Positions 48,822 to 57,938 of a DNA stretch of 64,000 bases are shown here, one piece after another (within the stretch, counting starts at the first letter, position 1; each line of letters opens with the position of its first letter). The notes under the pieces are model-generated. The model did not search any database. It saw only the letters and a program-made list of their open reading frames with translations, and was not told the origin of the DNA. A program made the translations under genes and the position numbers. The stretch is from NCBI GenBank assembly GCA_963717195.1, contig CAVQVR010000021.1:1-64000 (forward strand), in the 5' to 3' direction. The DNA is from JACDAE01 sp963717195 (GTDB taxonomy: Bacteria; Chloroflexota; Ktedonobacteria; Ktedonobacterales; Ktedonobacteraceae).

Positions 48822-49874
48822 TTAGTCGATAGCACGCACCTCCAATAGCATAAACATTGCTTCTAGCAGGTTGCGTTCCTCATGATTGCTCAGTTGCAAT
48901 TCTGTTTCACCCAGCGGTGTTGTCAGTTTCCCCGTCATATCCACCGGCACCACGCTGCGAATAGCACGTGGATTCCCTCCACGCCAACGCACTGGTTCCA
49001 GCAACGCCCCTAGAGGGACTATTATCTTAACATAGCGCCCGCGCAATTCCTGGTCGAGATCTTGCAAATTCAGGAAAAGAGTCTGTCCACTCTGAGTAAT
49101 GCGTCCCTCTAATGCTCGCGACTGGATAAGAATAACTGGTTGCCCTGCTGGTGTCCCTGGAGAACGAAGAGGCATTTCAACGTGTCGCAGCGCCTTCTTT
49201 CCTCCACGCATACCGCCTGCACCACTGACTACTGGTGTATATATATATGAGTGCGGATCATCCTCCAGGGCATCACCGACTCCCTCAAAGAGGTTTGCGA
49301 CACGCACAAGATCATACAATGCCTTCTGTCGAATTCCGCTTTGCCCAATATGCGCACTCATACTCAAAGCCTGTTGTAGTAGCGAACGGGCAGGCGCGTT
49401 ATAATCTTGATGGTCCCGGTGCCCCTGTTGGAACAGTGCTTCAGCCTGACTGATTAATGCCTGGCAGAGGTGCCTCAACATGCGAGGAGGAGTCGCGGCC
49501 AATGTTTTCGTTCCCTGTCCAAGCTGTGGGCGGGGTCCTTGAGGGTGTACAGCTTCCCGTAACGCATCATAGAGTTCCAGGTATCCGTTATGACACTCGC
49601 TACATCCCGCAAGATGATAGAGGAGATGAGCATATTGGAGCATTGCCCGGGTATTGTTCTCTAAAAGAGCTATAACAAAATCAGGGAGTTGTTGATAAAA
49701 ATGAATATGGTAGTTACTATCCAACATCAGTTCCAGAGCTGTATCTTCATCACCCGAAGCAATTCCCTGTGTTTTTGTAGGTGGTAGCTTCATTACTTGC
49801 TGCAGCCAGGAAGACAGCCGTACAGTATCAGCGTGGGAATCGGAAGACCCCTCGTAATGGTTTGAGCCGTTCAT
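48822..49874 (-). CDS. Putative anti-sigma factor with H-x3-C-x2-C zinc motif
   Basis: The product has 350 residues. Residues 78-105 read MLQYAHLLYHLAGCSECHNGYLELYDAL: H87-x3-C91-x2-C94, the zinc-binding motif of ZAS-type anti-sigma factors. No membrane segment is visible, so it is probably soluble. The middle (about 125-190) is helical, and the C-terminal ~120 residues (VILIQSRALEGRITQSGQTLFLNLQDLDQELRGRYVKIIVPL and LGETELQLSNHEERNLLEAMFMLLEV) look like beta-strands then a helix. It begins 23 bp after the sigma-like gene with GAGGAGG before the ATG, so the two are cotranscribed. Calling it an anti-sigma factor is inference from motif and position. Confidence 0.6.
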   Translation of the reverse strand: MNGSNHYEGSSDSHADTVRLSSWLQQVMKLPPTKTQGIASGDEDTALELMLDSNYHIHFYQQLPDFVIALLENNTRAMLQYAHLLYHLAGCSECHNGYLELYDALREAVHPQGPRPQLGQGTKTLAATPPRMLRHLCQALISQAEALFQQGHRDHQDYNAPARSLLQQALSMSAHIGQSGIRQKALYDLVRVANLFEGVGDALEDDPHSYIYTPVVSGAGGMRGGKKALRHVEMPLRSPGTPAGQPVILIQSRALEGRITQSGQTLFLNLQDLDQELRGRYVKIIVPLGALLEPVRWRGGNPRAIRSVVPVDMTGKLTTPLGETELQLSNHEERNLLEAMFMLLEVRAID

Positions 49875-49897
49875 TATTGCCTCCTCTCAGTCAGTGG

Positions 49898-50794
49898 CTA
49901 CTCACATTTATAATAACGTGTCAGGCGCTTCGCCTGATCCAGAGTCAGGTGAAGATCATCCGCGCCATCCCAATTGAGTAAGCCTTCTGCCGCCAGTGCT
50001 TGCAAACCCGTACGTACATCGCTTTCAGAGAGATCAATTCCTACGAGGGTTTGAATTTGCACAGTATCTTTTTTCTTGACAAGGTCCGTATACTCTGTCA
50101 AACGCAAAGCAACTCTAACTGCCAAATTGGTACTTTTCTGCTGGAGGCAATGCCGTAATTTTTTGTGAGCATGATCTTTATGTTGACTCATATGCTGCGG
50201 TGCAGAAAAAGAAGATCCGGCTGGCTTAAGAACTTGCGTAATCTGGTCAAGCAATTCATCGGCTCCGATAGCTTCCAATTCTTGAATAACCGCTTGAAGC
50301 TGATGTGGGGCAGCATTCAAAGCCAGAATACAGTGTTTTAAAAGGTCCAATAGTTCCTGATGTGAAACGATAGCGAACGTAATTTCTTCGGGAGTTGCAA
50401 ACGGAGGCGACCCCCATGGGGTTGCAACCACCTCATTAAAAGGATCATAGTCGGAATCCTCACTCTCCGACACTTCTAGTTCGGCCAGAGTGCTTACCTG
50501 TAAACGTCTTTTACGCAGGCGGTCGATAGCTTTATTGCGTACGCTATGACTGAGAAATGCATAAAACTGGGCATCAGTCAGGCGATCAAGGGCGGTCAAA
50601 GGCAGCTTATCGCCACCACCAAAAAGCCCGAGGCGCACCAACTGTTCAACAACATGGCCAACGACAGTATCTACTTCGAACGCGTCATATTTGAGCGCAC
50701 CTAGAAAGCGTTGCGCATGGCGATGAAGATAAGCATACAGCAAAGGATAGCTTTGTTCAGCATGATATCTCAGATCATGCGCTGTGAACGGCAT
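49898..50794 (-). CDS. Sigma-70 region 2-like protein, possibly lacking region 4
   Basis: The product has 298 residues. About 10-100 resembles the region 2 helices of ECF sigma factors: LLYAYLHRHAQRFLGALKYDAFEVDTVVGHVVEQLVRLG, then LTDAQFYAFLSHSVRNKAIDRLRKRR (region 2.4-like basic helix). A long acidic linker follows (SESEDSDYDPFNEV). The usual C-terminal region 4 helix-turn-helix is not evident. Instead the last ~60 residues (VQIQTLVGIDLSESDVRTGLQALAAEGLLNWDGADDLHLTLDQAKRLTRYYKCE) look like a small winged domain. The zinc-motif gene follows after 23 bp. Sigma activity is inferred; a degenerate or diverged sigma factor is possible. Confidence 0.6.
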   Translation of the reverse strand: MPFTAHDLRYHAEQSYPLLYAYLHRHAQRFLGALKYDAFEVDTVVGHVVEQLVRLGLFGGGDKLPLTALDRLTDAQFYAFLSHSVRNKAIDRLRKRRLQVSTLAELEVSESEDSDYDPFNEVVATPWGSPPFATPEEITFAIVSHQELLDLLKHCILALNAAPHQLQAVIQELEAIGADELLDQITQVLKPAGSSFSAPQHMSQHKDHAHKKLRHCLQQKSTNLAVRVALRLTEYTDLVKKKDTVQIQTLVGIDLSESDVRTGLQALAAEGLLNWDGADDLHLTLDQAKRLTRYYKCE

Positions 50795-50979
50795 GCAGGA
50801 AAGTCCTCCCGATAGCCCTTAACTATGCCCATCCCGCCAGTCGGCAGAGACAGGCAAAGATAAAGAAGGCACATAGTAGTATGGGCATTGTTATTTAACA
50901 GCATTTTACCTTGAATATGCAATAGGTGCAATGTTTTCTCTTCTTAATTGGAAGCATCTTCTCTGTTACATACACGAAT

Positions 50980-51005
50980 AGAGGGCATCCCTTCGGATAC
51001 CCTCT
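50980..51005. terminator. Hairpin after XRE-TPR gene 2
   Basis: AGAGGGCATCC and GGATACCCTCT (50980-50990, 50995-51005) form an 11-bp stem with one mismatch around CTTC, 19 bases past the gene's stop on the minus strand. No T-run follows, so it may only stabilise the RNA end. Confidence 0.45.
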
Positions 51006-51023
51006 AAAACACATGAACGATTC

Positions 51024-52406
51024 TTATTCGAGATCGCCGCGCTTGCCTAAGCGCTGGTGCTCATAGGCTTTCTTGATTGCGGTCAGGCTACGTTGGACCT
51101 CACCGCGCTCTTCTAGCAGATTTGCATAACGGAAGTAAGCGCTGGCAGCAATCTCATGCGCATTCGATGTATCGAGCAGTACGAGGGCATCTGAGAAGAG
51201 CTGATCAGCCGCATCGAAATCGCCTCCCTGGTGACCAATCTGGGCCAGAGCTATCAGAGCCTGTCCCTGCGTCTGTGCATCACCACTGGAGCGAGCAAAA
51301 ACGAGGGCTTCTTGAGCCTGGTGTTCCGCTTCCTCCGTCTGCCCACGTTTGAGCAGCAGTTCAGCCAGAGCTGTATGACAGATGGAGGCTGAAACCTCGT
51401 CATTCAGGTCACGTTCGATGGCTATCGCTTGCCTATACTCTAGTTCGGCTCCATCAAGATTGCTCTGTTTCTCCAGAGCTTTCCCCAGGCGCTGATGCGT
51501 CAATCCGACCAGGCGTTGCTCATCTCTCATTTCGTAAACTGCCAGGCTGCGTAGTGCATACTCGCGAGCCACGGGCAATTTCCCAACACCTTTATAGTGC
51601 TGGCTGATCTCCATGTACTTATGAGCAAAGCTTTTGCTATCGCGATTTATGCCATCAAGCGTTTCCAGAGCCCTGTGGTAGAATACAATGGATTTATCAA
51701 GATCACCGAGTCTAAAGTAGTCATTTGCCAGACTACTGAAGACATCGAGGGAGAAAACAGGGTCAGTAATCAGGCCGCTTTCAATAGCAGAATTACAGCG
51801 GAGATGATTTTCCATAGCAAGAGTATAGTTATACAGTGAAAAGTATGCCTTACCGAGTAGATTCCGTGCACGCTCAATATATTCACTATCATTGAGGGCT
51901 TCGCCTTGAGAGACTGCATTACGCAGTTCCACGACGGCTTCCTGATACTCGCCCGATCCAAGATGGACCTGACCGCGTAGTAGATACAAACGATATACCT
52001 GATCGGTCGTAATACGCTCTGCCTGGATAGGTCCGAGCAGTTCTTCGGCCTGAGCATATTCGCCCTGCTGTACAAGCACTTCGGCTTGCAGCAGATCGAC
52101 ATCGATTCTTTGATCAGGACCAGAATCAGTGGGGGAGTAACCAACGGCACGCGCCTCAGCAGCGCCAGCAGGAGAACCCTCTAGGAGGAATGTCAAGGGT
52201 ACATCCAGACGACGCGCAAGGATAGAAAGCGCTTTCAAAGAGGGACGAATTTTCCCTCTTTCAATAGCCGATATGTAGGAGATGGAAAATTCTGGGGCAG
52301 CCAATTGAGCTTGAGTCATTCCTAACTTTGTACGAACCTCGCGAATATTCGTACCGACTCTCGCTGCAACAGCCTTTCCTACATTGGCAGTTTCTAGGGA
52401 TGGCAT
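51024..52406 (-). CDS. XRE-family regulator with TPR-like repeats (paralogue 2)
   Basis: The product has 460 residues from the ATG at 52406 (AAAGGA 9 bases upstream); a frame start 18 bases earlier would use TTG. The XRE domain is at about 15-72 (RVGTNIREVRTKLGMTQAQLAAPEFSISYISAIERGKIRPSLKALSILARRL), nearly superimposable on the paralogue at 47376 (SYISAIERGxIxPSL shared). TPR-like repeats follow from about 100: LLQAEVLVQQGEYAQAEELL, AVVELRNAVSQGEALNDS, SIVFYHRALETLDGINRD, AELEYRQAIAIERDLND, and so on. It reads towards the sigma-like gene from the opposite side of paralogue 1. Confidence 0.9.
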   Translation of the reverse strand: MPSLETANVGKAVAARVGTNIREVRTKLGMTQAQLAAPEFSISYISAIERGKIRPSLKALSILARRLDVPLTFLLEGSPAGAAEARAVGYSPTDSGPDQRIDVDLLQAEVLVQQGEYAQAEELLGPIQAERITTDQVYRLYLLRGQVHLGSGEYQEAVVELRNAVSQGEALNDSEYIERARNLLGKAYFSLYNYTLAMENHLRCNSAIESGLITDPVFSLDVFSSLANDYFRLGDLDKSIVFYHRALETLDGINRDSKSFAHKYMEISQHYKGVGKLPVAREYALRSLAVYEMRDEQRLVGLTHQRLGKALEKQSNLDGAELEYRQAIAIERDLNDEVSASICHTALAELLLKRGQTEEAEHQAQEALVFARSSGDAQTQGQALIALAQIGHQGGDFDAADQLFSDALVLLDTSNAHEIAASAYFRYANLLEERGEVQRSLTAIKKAYEHQRLGKRGDLE

Positions 52407-53069
52407 GGAACGATTTCCTTTCAAACAATAGTAGGATATGCACTTTGCGTCATATACATCAGCACGCTCTAGAAATTATCCAGCTCACTCAACCCATCGC
52501 CTACATCCTTGCTCGCGCGACGCTTCTGTACTGAAACTCTCATTAGTAGAGTGAGCAAGTATTACGAGGATGCGTCTTGCTAGATAATTCTTCACATCTC
52601 GTAGTTTAGCATATGCTGCGATTTCTAGTCAATAGATATTATACTTTTGTCACAGTCTTAGTATAGAATCTTTCCTCCTAATGCATTCCTTAGACATACA
52701 ATATTTTTTGATTTAAAACCTCAGTGTTTTACATTTATATTGATTTCTTAGATATCTGGCTGCACGAAAAGTTACGACTCATGCTTACATTATCATATAA
52801 AAATAGAAGATGGCTACCACTAGTTTCTGGTATTGCTACGCGCGAACCTCTATCGTAATGAAACTTTCTCATTTTATAAAAGCTACGTGTGCTCTCATGT
52901 ATCCGCTTCCAGCTCATCAAGAAAAACCCTCTACCTACTAGCCAAAAGTTGCGTTCTCCATTATAATGCACACTCGTTACCATCACTTTTCCTGCAGTTT
53001 CGTGTATGCAGCACTCCTGGCAATCATCAACCACTATACAGTGACGGTACCGTCAGAAAGGTTCAGATT
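52407..53069. other. Intergenic region between divergent XRE-TPR and acyl-CoA ligase genes
   Basis: No gene is supported. The frame upstream of the ligase start is open to 52833, but codon choice is not protein-like and no ribosome site precedes it. The region is AT-rich. A perfect 14-bp palindrome lies at 53042-53055 just before the ligase ribosome site and is listed separately. Confidence 0.6.
53042..53055. promoter_or_regulatory. Perfect palindrome TGACGGTACCGTCA before acyl-CoA ligase
   Basis: This 14-bp exact palindrome ends directly before the AGAAAGG ribosome site, 14 bases from the ATG at 53070. Its place in the leader fits a repressor operator or a site blocking initiation. The binding protein is unknown. 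Confidence 0.4.
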
Positions 53070-54635
53070 ATGGAAACCATTCCCCTTCTGTTCAAGGACT
53101 CCGTTGCACGCTCTGGTACCCGCCTCGCACTCATCGAACCCGTTGAGGGAAATCAACTATCTACCCTCACTTACCAGGCTTTACAGGAGCACGTTTTCAC
53201 TTTCGCTGGCTATCTACAACAACATCTTGCCGTAGGAGAACGCATTATGATCTGGTCCGCCAGTCGCTCCAACTGGATGATCGCTTACCTGGGAGCTTCG
53301 CTCGCTGGCATGGTTGTCGTTCCTCTTGATAATAATAGTAGGGAAGACTTTCTACAGCGCATCGCGACGGCGACCGACGCAAAATTTCTGGTAACAACAC
53401 ATAAGCAATTCCAGGAATTACATGAAACGCCTTTTTCTTTTATTGATATTGACGCTCTCCCCCAGGCCACGCTCGATGAGAGCAAACTTCCAGATATTCA
53501 GCCAGATGACCTGGCTGAGCTCGTCTTTACTTCTGGCACCACCGGACAACCCAAAGGTGTTATGCTGAGTCATCGCAACATCGCTTCCAATGCAACGGCA
53601 GCCCTCAAGATGATCGATGTGCGACCCCAGGATCGTGCACTTTCTATTTTGCCATTATCGCATATGTTCGAGCTGACAATTGAGATAGCGCTTCTCTGTG
53701 CTGGTGCCAGCAATGTATATGCTCGTTCGCTCGCTCCTGAAACACTGCTGAAATTGTTCTCGTCGCAGCACGTCACCTGTATGGTTCTCGTTCCCCAGGC
53801 ACTACAACTTTTTATGCTTTCTGTCGAGCGTGAGGTGCGCAGGCAGAAACGCGAGAAACAATGGGAATTGCTCCATCGTATCTCGGCCCACCTTCCATTT
53901 AGCCTACGGCGTTATTTATTTAGTGCAGTTCATAAGCGTTTTGGCGGTCACTTTCGCTTTTTCGTAAGCGGAGGGGCATACCTGCCGCCACAACTGGGCA
54001 TCTTCTGGGAAGATATGGGTTTCCGCATTATCCAGGGCTACGGAGCAACCGAATGCGCTCCTATCATCTCAGCAAATCCTATGCACAATCACAATATTTA
54101 CTCGATTGGCAAACCTCTGCCCGGCGTGGAAGTGCGTATCGCCGAGGACCATGAAATTCTCGTCTCCGGTCCAAATGTTGCGCTCGGCTACTGGCAAAAT
54201 CCCGAAATGACCGCCCTATCTTTCCGCGCAGGCTGGTATTATACAGGAGACCTTGGCTCTTTCGATGCACATGGCAACCTCTATCTTAAAGGGCGCAAGA
54301 AAAACCTGATTGTCCTGGCTAACGGCATGAATGTGTACCCTGAAGATATAGAAAATGTCCTGCAAAGTTTCCCAGATATTAAGGAGGCAGTCATTGTCGG
54401 ATTGATGGAAAACAACTCTGGCCCCGACATACACGCTATTCTCCTGCTGGAAGATGCGAGTAAAGCCAAAAGCATTATTCAACAAACCAACAAACGCCTG
54501 GCTTCCCACCAGCAGATCAAGAGCTTCACGATCTGGTCCGAACAGGATTTTCCTCGTACCAACACGCTGAAGGTCAAAAGACAAGAAATACTTACCGCCT
54601 TACCCGAGATACGCAAACAGAAAAAAGAAGGTTAA
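53070..54635 (+). CDS. Long-chain acyl-CoA synthetase-like AMP-dependent ligase
   Basis: The product has 521 residues from the ATG at 53070 (AGAAAGG upstream); the frame is open 79 codons further but that part has no family similarity. It activates a carboxylic acid to acyl-AMP and then usually to the CoA ester. Motifs are in order: P-loop TSGTTGQPKGVMLSH (about 154-168), LPLSHMFELTIE, FVSGGAYLPPQL, QGYGATECAPIIS, WYYTGDLGSFDAHGNLYLKGRKKNLIVLANGMNVYPEDIE, and a final NTLKVKRQE with the catalytic Lys. The order and spacing match FadD-type enzymes. rsmI follows after 6 bp, so the two share a transcript. Confidence 0.9.
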   Translation: METIPLLFKDSVARSGTRLALIEPVEGNQLSTLTYQALQEHVFTFAGYLQQHLAVGERIMIWSASRSNWMIAYLGASLAGMVVVPLDNNSREDFLQRIATATDAKFLVTTHKQFQELHETPFSFIDIDALPQATLDESKLPDIQPDDLAELVFTSGTTGQPKGVMLSHRNIASNATAALKMIDVRPQDRALSILPLSHMFELTIEIALLCAGASNVYARSLAPETLLKLFSSQHVTCMVLVPQALQLFMLSVEREVRRQKREKQWELLHRISAHLPFSLRRYLFSAVHKRFGGHFRFFVSGGAYLPPQLGIFWEDMGFRIIQGYGATECAPIISANPMHNHNIYSIGKPLPGVEVRIAEDHEILVSGPNVALGYWQNPEMTALSFRAGWYYTGDLGSFDAHGNLYLKGRKKNLIVLANGMNVYPEDIENVLQSFPDIKEAVIVGLMENNSGPDIHAILLLEDASKAKSIIQQTNKRLASHQQIKSFTIWSEQDFPRTNTLKVKRQEILTALPEIRKQKKEG

Positions 54636-54641
54636 CACTTT

Positions 54642-55352
54642 ATGCTCTATCTAGTAGCAACTCCCATCGGAAATCTGAATGACATCACCTTGCGTGCGCT
54701 CGAAACACTACGTACGGTTGATATCGTTGCCAGCGAGGATACGCGCAAAACTGGCTTGCTGCTCAAACATTTCTCCATCTCGAAACCACAGTTGGCCTTC
54801 CATGAACATAATGAGCAGCGAGCAGGCGAACGCATTGAGGAGCTACTAAAAGAGGGCAAATCAGTAGCAGTCGTCACGAATGCTGGGACGCCAGGTATCT
54901 CTGATCCAGGCTTTACCCTTGTGCGCAGAGCCGTCAATGCCCAGATAGAGGTCACGATGATTCCCGGTCCCACAGCATTTGTGATGGCGCTGGTTCTCTC
55001 CGGCCTCCCCGTGCACAGCTTCACCTTCCGTGGCTTTCCTCCACGCAAATCGGTCGGTCGCCGCAAATTTATGGAAATCGACCGTAATGCTCCTCACACG
55101 CTCATCTATTACGAGAGCCCGTATCGCATCGCTGATTTTCTCAGCGATGCCCTGTCCGTCTTCGGCAATCGGCAAGCCGCGCTCGCCAATGACCTCACCA
55201 AGATGTTTGAGAAAGTTGAACGAGGGTCACTCTCAGAGTTGCTCACTTCGGTCGGTGACGCAAAACTTAAGGGCGAATATATTGTTGTGATCGCAGGCAT
55301 AGGGAAGGAAGAGAAAAAGGAGATTGAGGCACAGGATGACGATGGTGCTTAA
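54642..55352 (+). CDS. rsmI: 16S rRNA (cytidine1402-2'-O)-methyltransferase
   Basis: RsmI methylates C1402 of 16S rRNA at the decoding site. The 236 residues start LYLVATPIGNLNDITLRALETLRTVDIVASEDTRKTGLLLKHF and continue with VAVVTNAGTPGISDPGFTLVRRA, IPGPTAFVMALVLSGLPVHSFTFRGF and IYYESPYRI. These tetrapyrrole-methylase-fold motifs are diagnostic. Family members have about 280 residues; this one ends after YIVVIAGIGKEEKKE, missing the C-terminal helical extension, as in several Gram-positive orthologues. It follows the acyl-CoA ligase gene by 6 bp. Confidence 0.93.
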   Translation: MLYLVATPIGNLNDITLRALETLRTVDIVASEDTRKTGLLLKHFSISKPQLAFHEHNEQRAGERIEELLKEGKSVAVVTNAGTPGISDPGFTLVRRAVNAQIEVTMIPGPTAFVMALVLSGLPVHSFTFRGFPPRKSVGRRKFMEIDRNAPHTLIYYESPYRIADFLSDALSVFGNRQAALANDLTKMFEKVERGSLSELLTSVGDAKLKGEYIVVIAGIGKEEKKEIEAQDDDGA

Positions 55353-55593
55353 ATACATATAAAGGCAAGTAAGGCTTATCCCTCTTTATAAAGACAGGGC
55401 TTACTTGCCTGGGCTCATATATATCAATTACTTGTTATGCTCATTGCGTTTATGCCTTACCTCCCGCATATCTTTAATTGGTTAATCTCGCAAATGCGTT
55501 TACCAGGCGAATGATTCTTCTGCTATTACATACATAAGAACTATCTTTCGATAGGTCCTATTCTCTCATTAACCGATCACTCATTCCCAACGT

Positions 55594-55650
55594 TCCTAAA
55601 ACAAAGCACGTCCAGGTTGTCATAGAACACCTGGGCGTGCTTTGTTTTCT
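55594..55650. terminator. Bidirectional terminator between rsmI and mdh
   Basis: ACAAAGCACGTCCAGGT and its near complement ACCTGGGCGTGCTTTGT flank a short loop and are bordered by A-rich and T-rich runs, so it works for both convergent genes. A second, weaker hairpin with arms AGGCAAGTAAG/CTTACTTGCCT lies at about 55363-55410. The gap 55353-55691 holds nothing else. Confidence 0.75.
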
Positions 55651-55691
55651 GAGCTTGTTTGTCAAACCAAGAGGTATATAAAGAAAGGGAA

Positions 55692-56618
55692 CTAAATCCC
55701 CATCACCTGAACCAGTTCTTTCACAGCGTCCGCTGACTTGTGTAGTAGTGCCTGTTCGCCTGTCGTCAATTCGACTTCAATGACCTTTTCCAGACCCTTC
55801 GCGCCTAATTGAGCGGGCACGCCAACAAACAGATTGCGAATATCATACTCGCCCTGAAGATACACGGCGCAGGGTAGAATCATCTTTTTATCCAACAGAA
55901 TAGAATCGACCATCTGAAGTATGGAAGCTGATGGCGCAAAATAAGCGCTACCGGTACCAAGCAACTTGACAATCTCAGCGCCACCATCACGCGCTCGCTG
56001 TACAATCTGCTCGATACGCTGAGCAGGAATCAGCTTCTCGATTGGCACACCGGCAACCGTACACAAACGAGCAAGCGGCACCATCGTATCACCATGACCA
56101 CCGAGCACGTATGCCTGAACATCACGGACGGAGGCTCCAACCTCCTGCGCGATAAAGGTGCGGAAGCGAGCTGTATCCAACACACCAGCCATACCAATCA
56201 CGCGCTCACGTGGAAAACCACTAATATGAAGTGCAAGTTGCGCCATCGCATCAAGCGGATTGGTAACCATGATGATGATACTGTTGGGCGAGTATTTAAC
56301 AACCTGTCCAATAACTTGTGTAATAACTTCCTGATTCTTCTTAACCAGATCGTCACGCGTCATGCCGGGCTTACGTGGAAAACCGGAGGTAACCACAACA
56401 ATATCCGAGTTCGCGGTATCTGTATAATCATTGGTACCAATCACCAGTGAATCAAACCCTAACACAGGACCAGCCTGAAGTATATCGAGCGCCTTACCTT
56501 GAGGCATATTTGGTACAATATCAAACATGACCACATCGGCGTAGTCGCGTTCCGCCAGGCGTTGCACGAGGGTACTGCCCACAAAGCCAGCACCAATAAC
56601 ACTGATTTTACTTCGCAT
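55692..56618 (-). CDS. mdh: Malate dehydrogenase (LDH-like type)
   Basis: This 308-residue NAD-dependent enzyme belongs to the lactate/malate dehydrogenase family and the TCA cycle. N-terminal KISVIGAGFVGSTLVQRLAERDYADVVMFD binds NAD. GFPRKPGMTRDDLVKKN carries the Arg that selects malate over lactate. VTNPLDAMAQLAL, GMAGVLDTARFRTFI and YVLGGHGDTMVPL give the catalytic Asp-His pair. Length and motifs match the bacterial MalDH of the Chloroflexus type. It is convergent with rsmI, with the terminator between. Confidence 0.95.
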   Translation of the reverse strand: MRSKISVIGAGFVGSTLVQRLAERDYADVVMFDIVPNMPQGKALDILQAGPVLGFDSLVIGTNDYTDTANSDIVVVTSGFPRKPGMTRDDLVKKNQEVITQVIGQVVKYSPNSIIIMVTNPLDAMAQLALHISGFPRERVIGMAGVLDTARFRTFIAQEVGASVRDVQAYVLGGHGDTMVPLARLCTVAGVPIEKLIPAQRIEQIVQRARDGGAEIVKLLGTGSAYFAPSASILQMVDSILLDKKMILPCAVYLQGEYDIRNLFVGVPAQLGAKGLEKVIEVELTTGEQALLHKSADAVKELVQVMGI

Positions 56619-56880
56619 TGATATATCCTTTCGCCATTTACAGGAGATTTACCTTCCCGGGTCGTTATGCATGACCATTATCTAGTATTGTATGACCTGA
56701 GAAGGAAAAATGGCAATTGACAGCCTGCTACCATCCCACCAGAGATGCTCCACAAAAATTTTCTGGATGGCTCTTCAGCGGAACAATCGCAGAAATTCGC
56801 TGTTCAGAGTGCTTGACAATCCGCACGACCTGCGGTATTATATGTCCCACGAACGGAAATTACAGCGTTCGTACAGATAA

Positions 56881-56951
56881 TGGGGTATCGTTCAACGGTA
56901 GGACGGCTGACTCTGGATCAGTTAATTGAGGTTCGAATCCTCGTACCCCAG
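56881..56951 (+). tRNA. trnQ: tRNA-Gln (anticodon CUG)
   Basis: The acceptor arms TGGGGTA and TACCCCA pair fully, with discriminator G at 56951. The D-arm has GGTAGGAC, the anticodon loop is CTCTGGA with anticodon CTG, and the T-arm contains GGTTCGAATCC. The U1-A72 opening pair is typical of tRNA-Gln. CCA is not encoded. Confidence 0.92.
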
Positions 56952-56996
56952 CTATATGGATTGGCTTGATAGGCCAATTTAAAGGACACCACTAAG

Positions 56997-57057
56997 AAAA
57001 TAAGTCAGTTGCTTTTACATCTTTTTTTGATGTAAAAGCAACTGACTTATTGTTTTT
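56997..57057 (+). terminator. Strong rho-independent terminator after tRNA-Gln
   Basis: AATAAGTCAGTTGCTTTTAC and its complement form a 23-bp perfect stem around a loop of T residues, followed by GTTTTTC. It lies 46 bases after the tRNA. The stretch 57058-57266 before the sigma gene is its leader; no gene was seen. Confidence 0.85.
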
Positions 57058-57266
57058 CTTGCGTTATACAAGAGAGCTAATAGCCCGTTCCAGCGCTATT
57101 CCTACATCAACTTCAACCTTTGCACACCCTTTGTCTACTCTTTCCATGGCTAGACTCTTCCACACCCAAATTCGTGAGCATGCACACCTTGCTTTGCACG
57201 TATCCTATGTTATGCTTTTGTACATAGTTTGTATAAACATAAAGGGAAATAGGAAAGGTACTTGCC

Positions 57267-57938
57267 ATGTCCACACTCGTAGTTCAGGAATCTCAAATCA
57301 TCTTTGAGAACGAGGAGACAACCAATAATTCCGTCATGGAACCACCCATCATAGCAGAAACCGGGCCCGAATTAGAAGAGGAACAGGAAAAAGAACAACT
57401 GGTCAATCGCGCGTTGCAAGGCGATCAACAGGCGTTCAGTGACATTGTTGATCAATATAGCACGCTTATGCTGCGTACCGCATCCATGATTGTAGGCGAC
57501 CGCGATATTGCTGAAGATGTCGTGCAGGACGCGCTCATTCAAGCATGGCATCACCTGGCCGATCTGCGTAAAGCTGGCGCACTTCGTCCCTGGCTGATGC
57601 GCATTGTCGTGAACCAGTGTATTAGCTTTAAACGCCGACTGGCACGCACCACCGCGTTTATGCGCCAGACACTTTCTGAACAAGAAACCGACCTCGCTGC
57701 CCAGATCGCGGACAACTATAAAGGACTCATGGAACGAGATTGGGACCTTGCCCATGCCATCGAGAGCCTGCCTACGAAACAACGGGTTGCGATTATGCTC
57801 CATTACTACAATGGCATGACGCTACCAGAAATGGCCGCGACACTTAATATCTCAGAGAATACCCTGAAAAAACGCATTCAGGCAGCGCTGACGAACCTGC
57901 GACGTATGTTGGGAACGCCTTCTTTTTATACGTGCTGA
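57267..57938 (+). CDS. ECF RNA polymerase sigma factor
   Basis: The product has 223 residues. An acidic N-terminal stretch of about 50 residues precedes region 2 (LVNRALQGDQQAFSDIVDQYSTLMLRTASMIVGDRDIAEDVVQDALIQAWHHLADLR with the typical DIAEDVVQDALIQAW and PWLMRIVVNQCISFKRR) and region 4 (DLAHAIESLPTKQRVAIMLHYYNGMTLPEMAATLNISENTLKKRIQAALTNLRRML, a complete helix-turn-helix). No anti-sigma gene with a zinc motif or membrane segment is adjacent; the facing gene is a GGDEF-like/MshEN protein whose end overlaps by 13 bp. AAAGG precedes the ATG. Confidence 0.9.
   Translation: MSTLVVQESQIIFENEETTNNSVMEPPIIAETGPELEEEQEKEQLVNRALQGDQQAFSDIVDQYSTLMLRTASMIVGDRDIAEDVVQDALIQAWHHLADLRKAGALRPWLMRIVVNQCISFKRRLARTTAFMRQTLSEQETDLAAQIADNYKGLMERDWDLAHAIESLPTKQRVAIMLHYYNGMTLPEMAATLNISENTLKKRIQAALTNLRRMLGTPSFYTC

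Noticed and set aside
52833..53069. N-terminal extension of the acyl-CoA ligase frame
   Set aside because: The 79 extra residues lack family similarity, and a ribosome site sits at the internal ATG at 53070.
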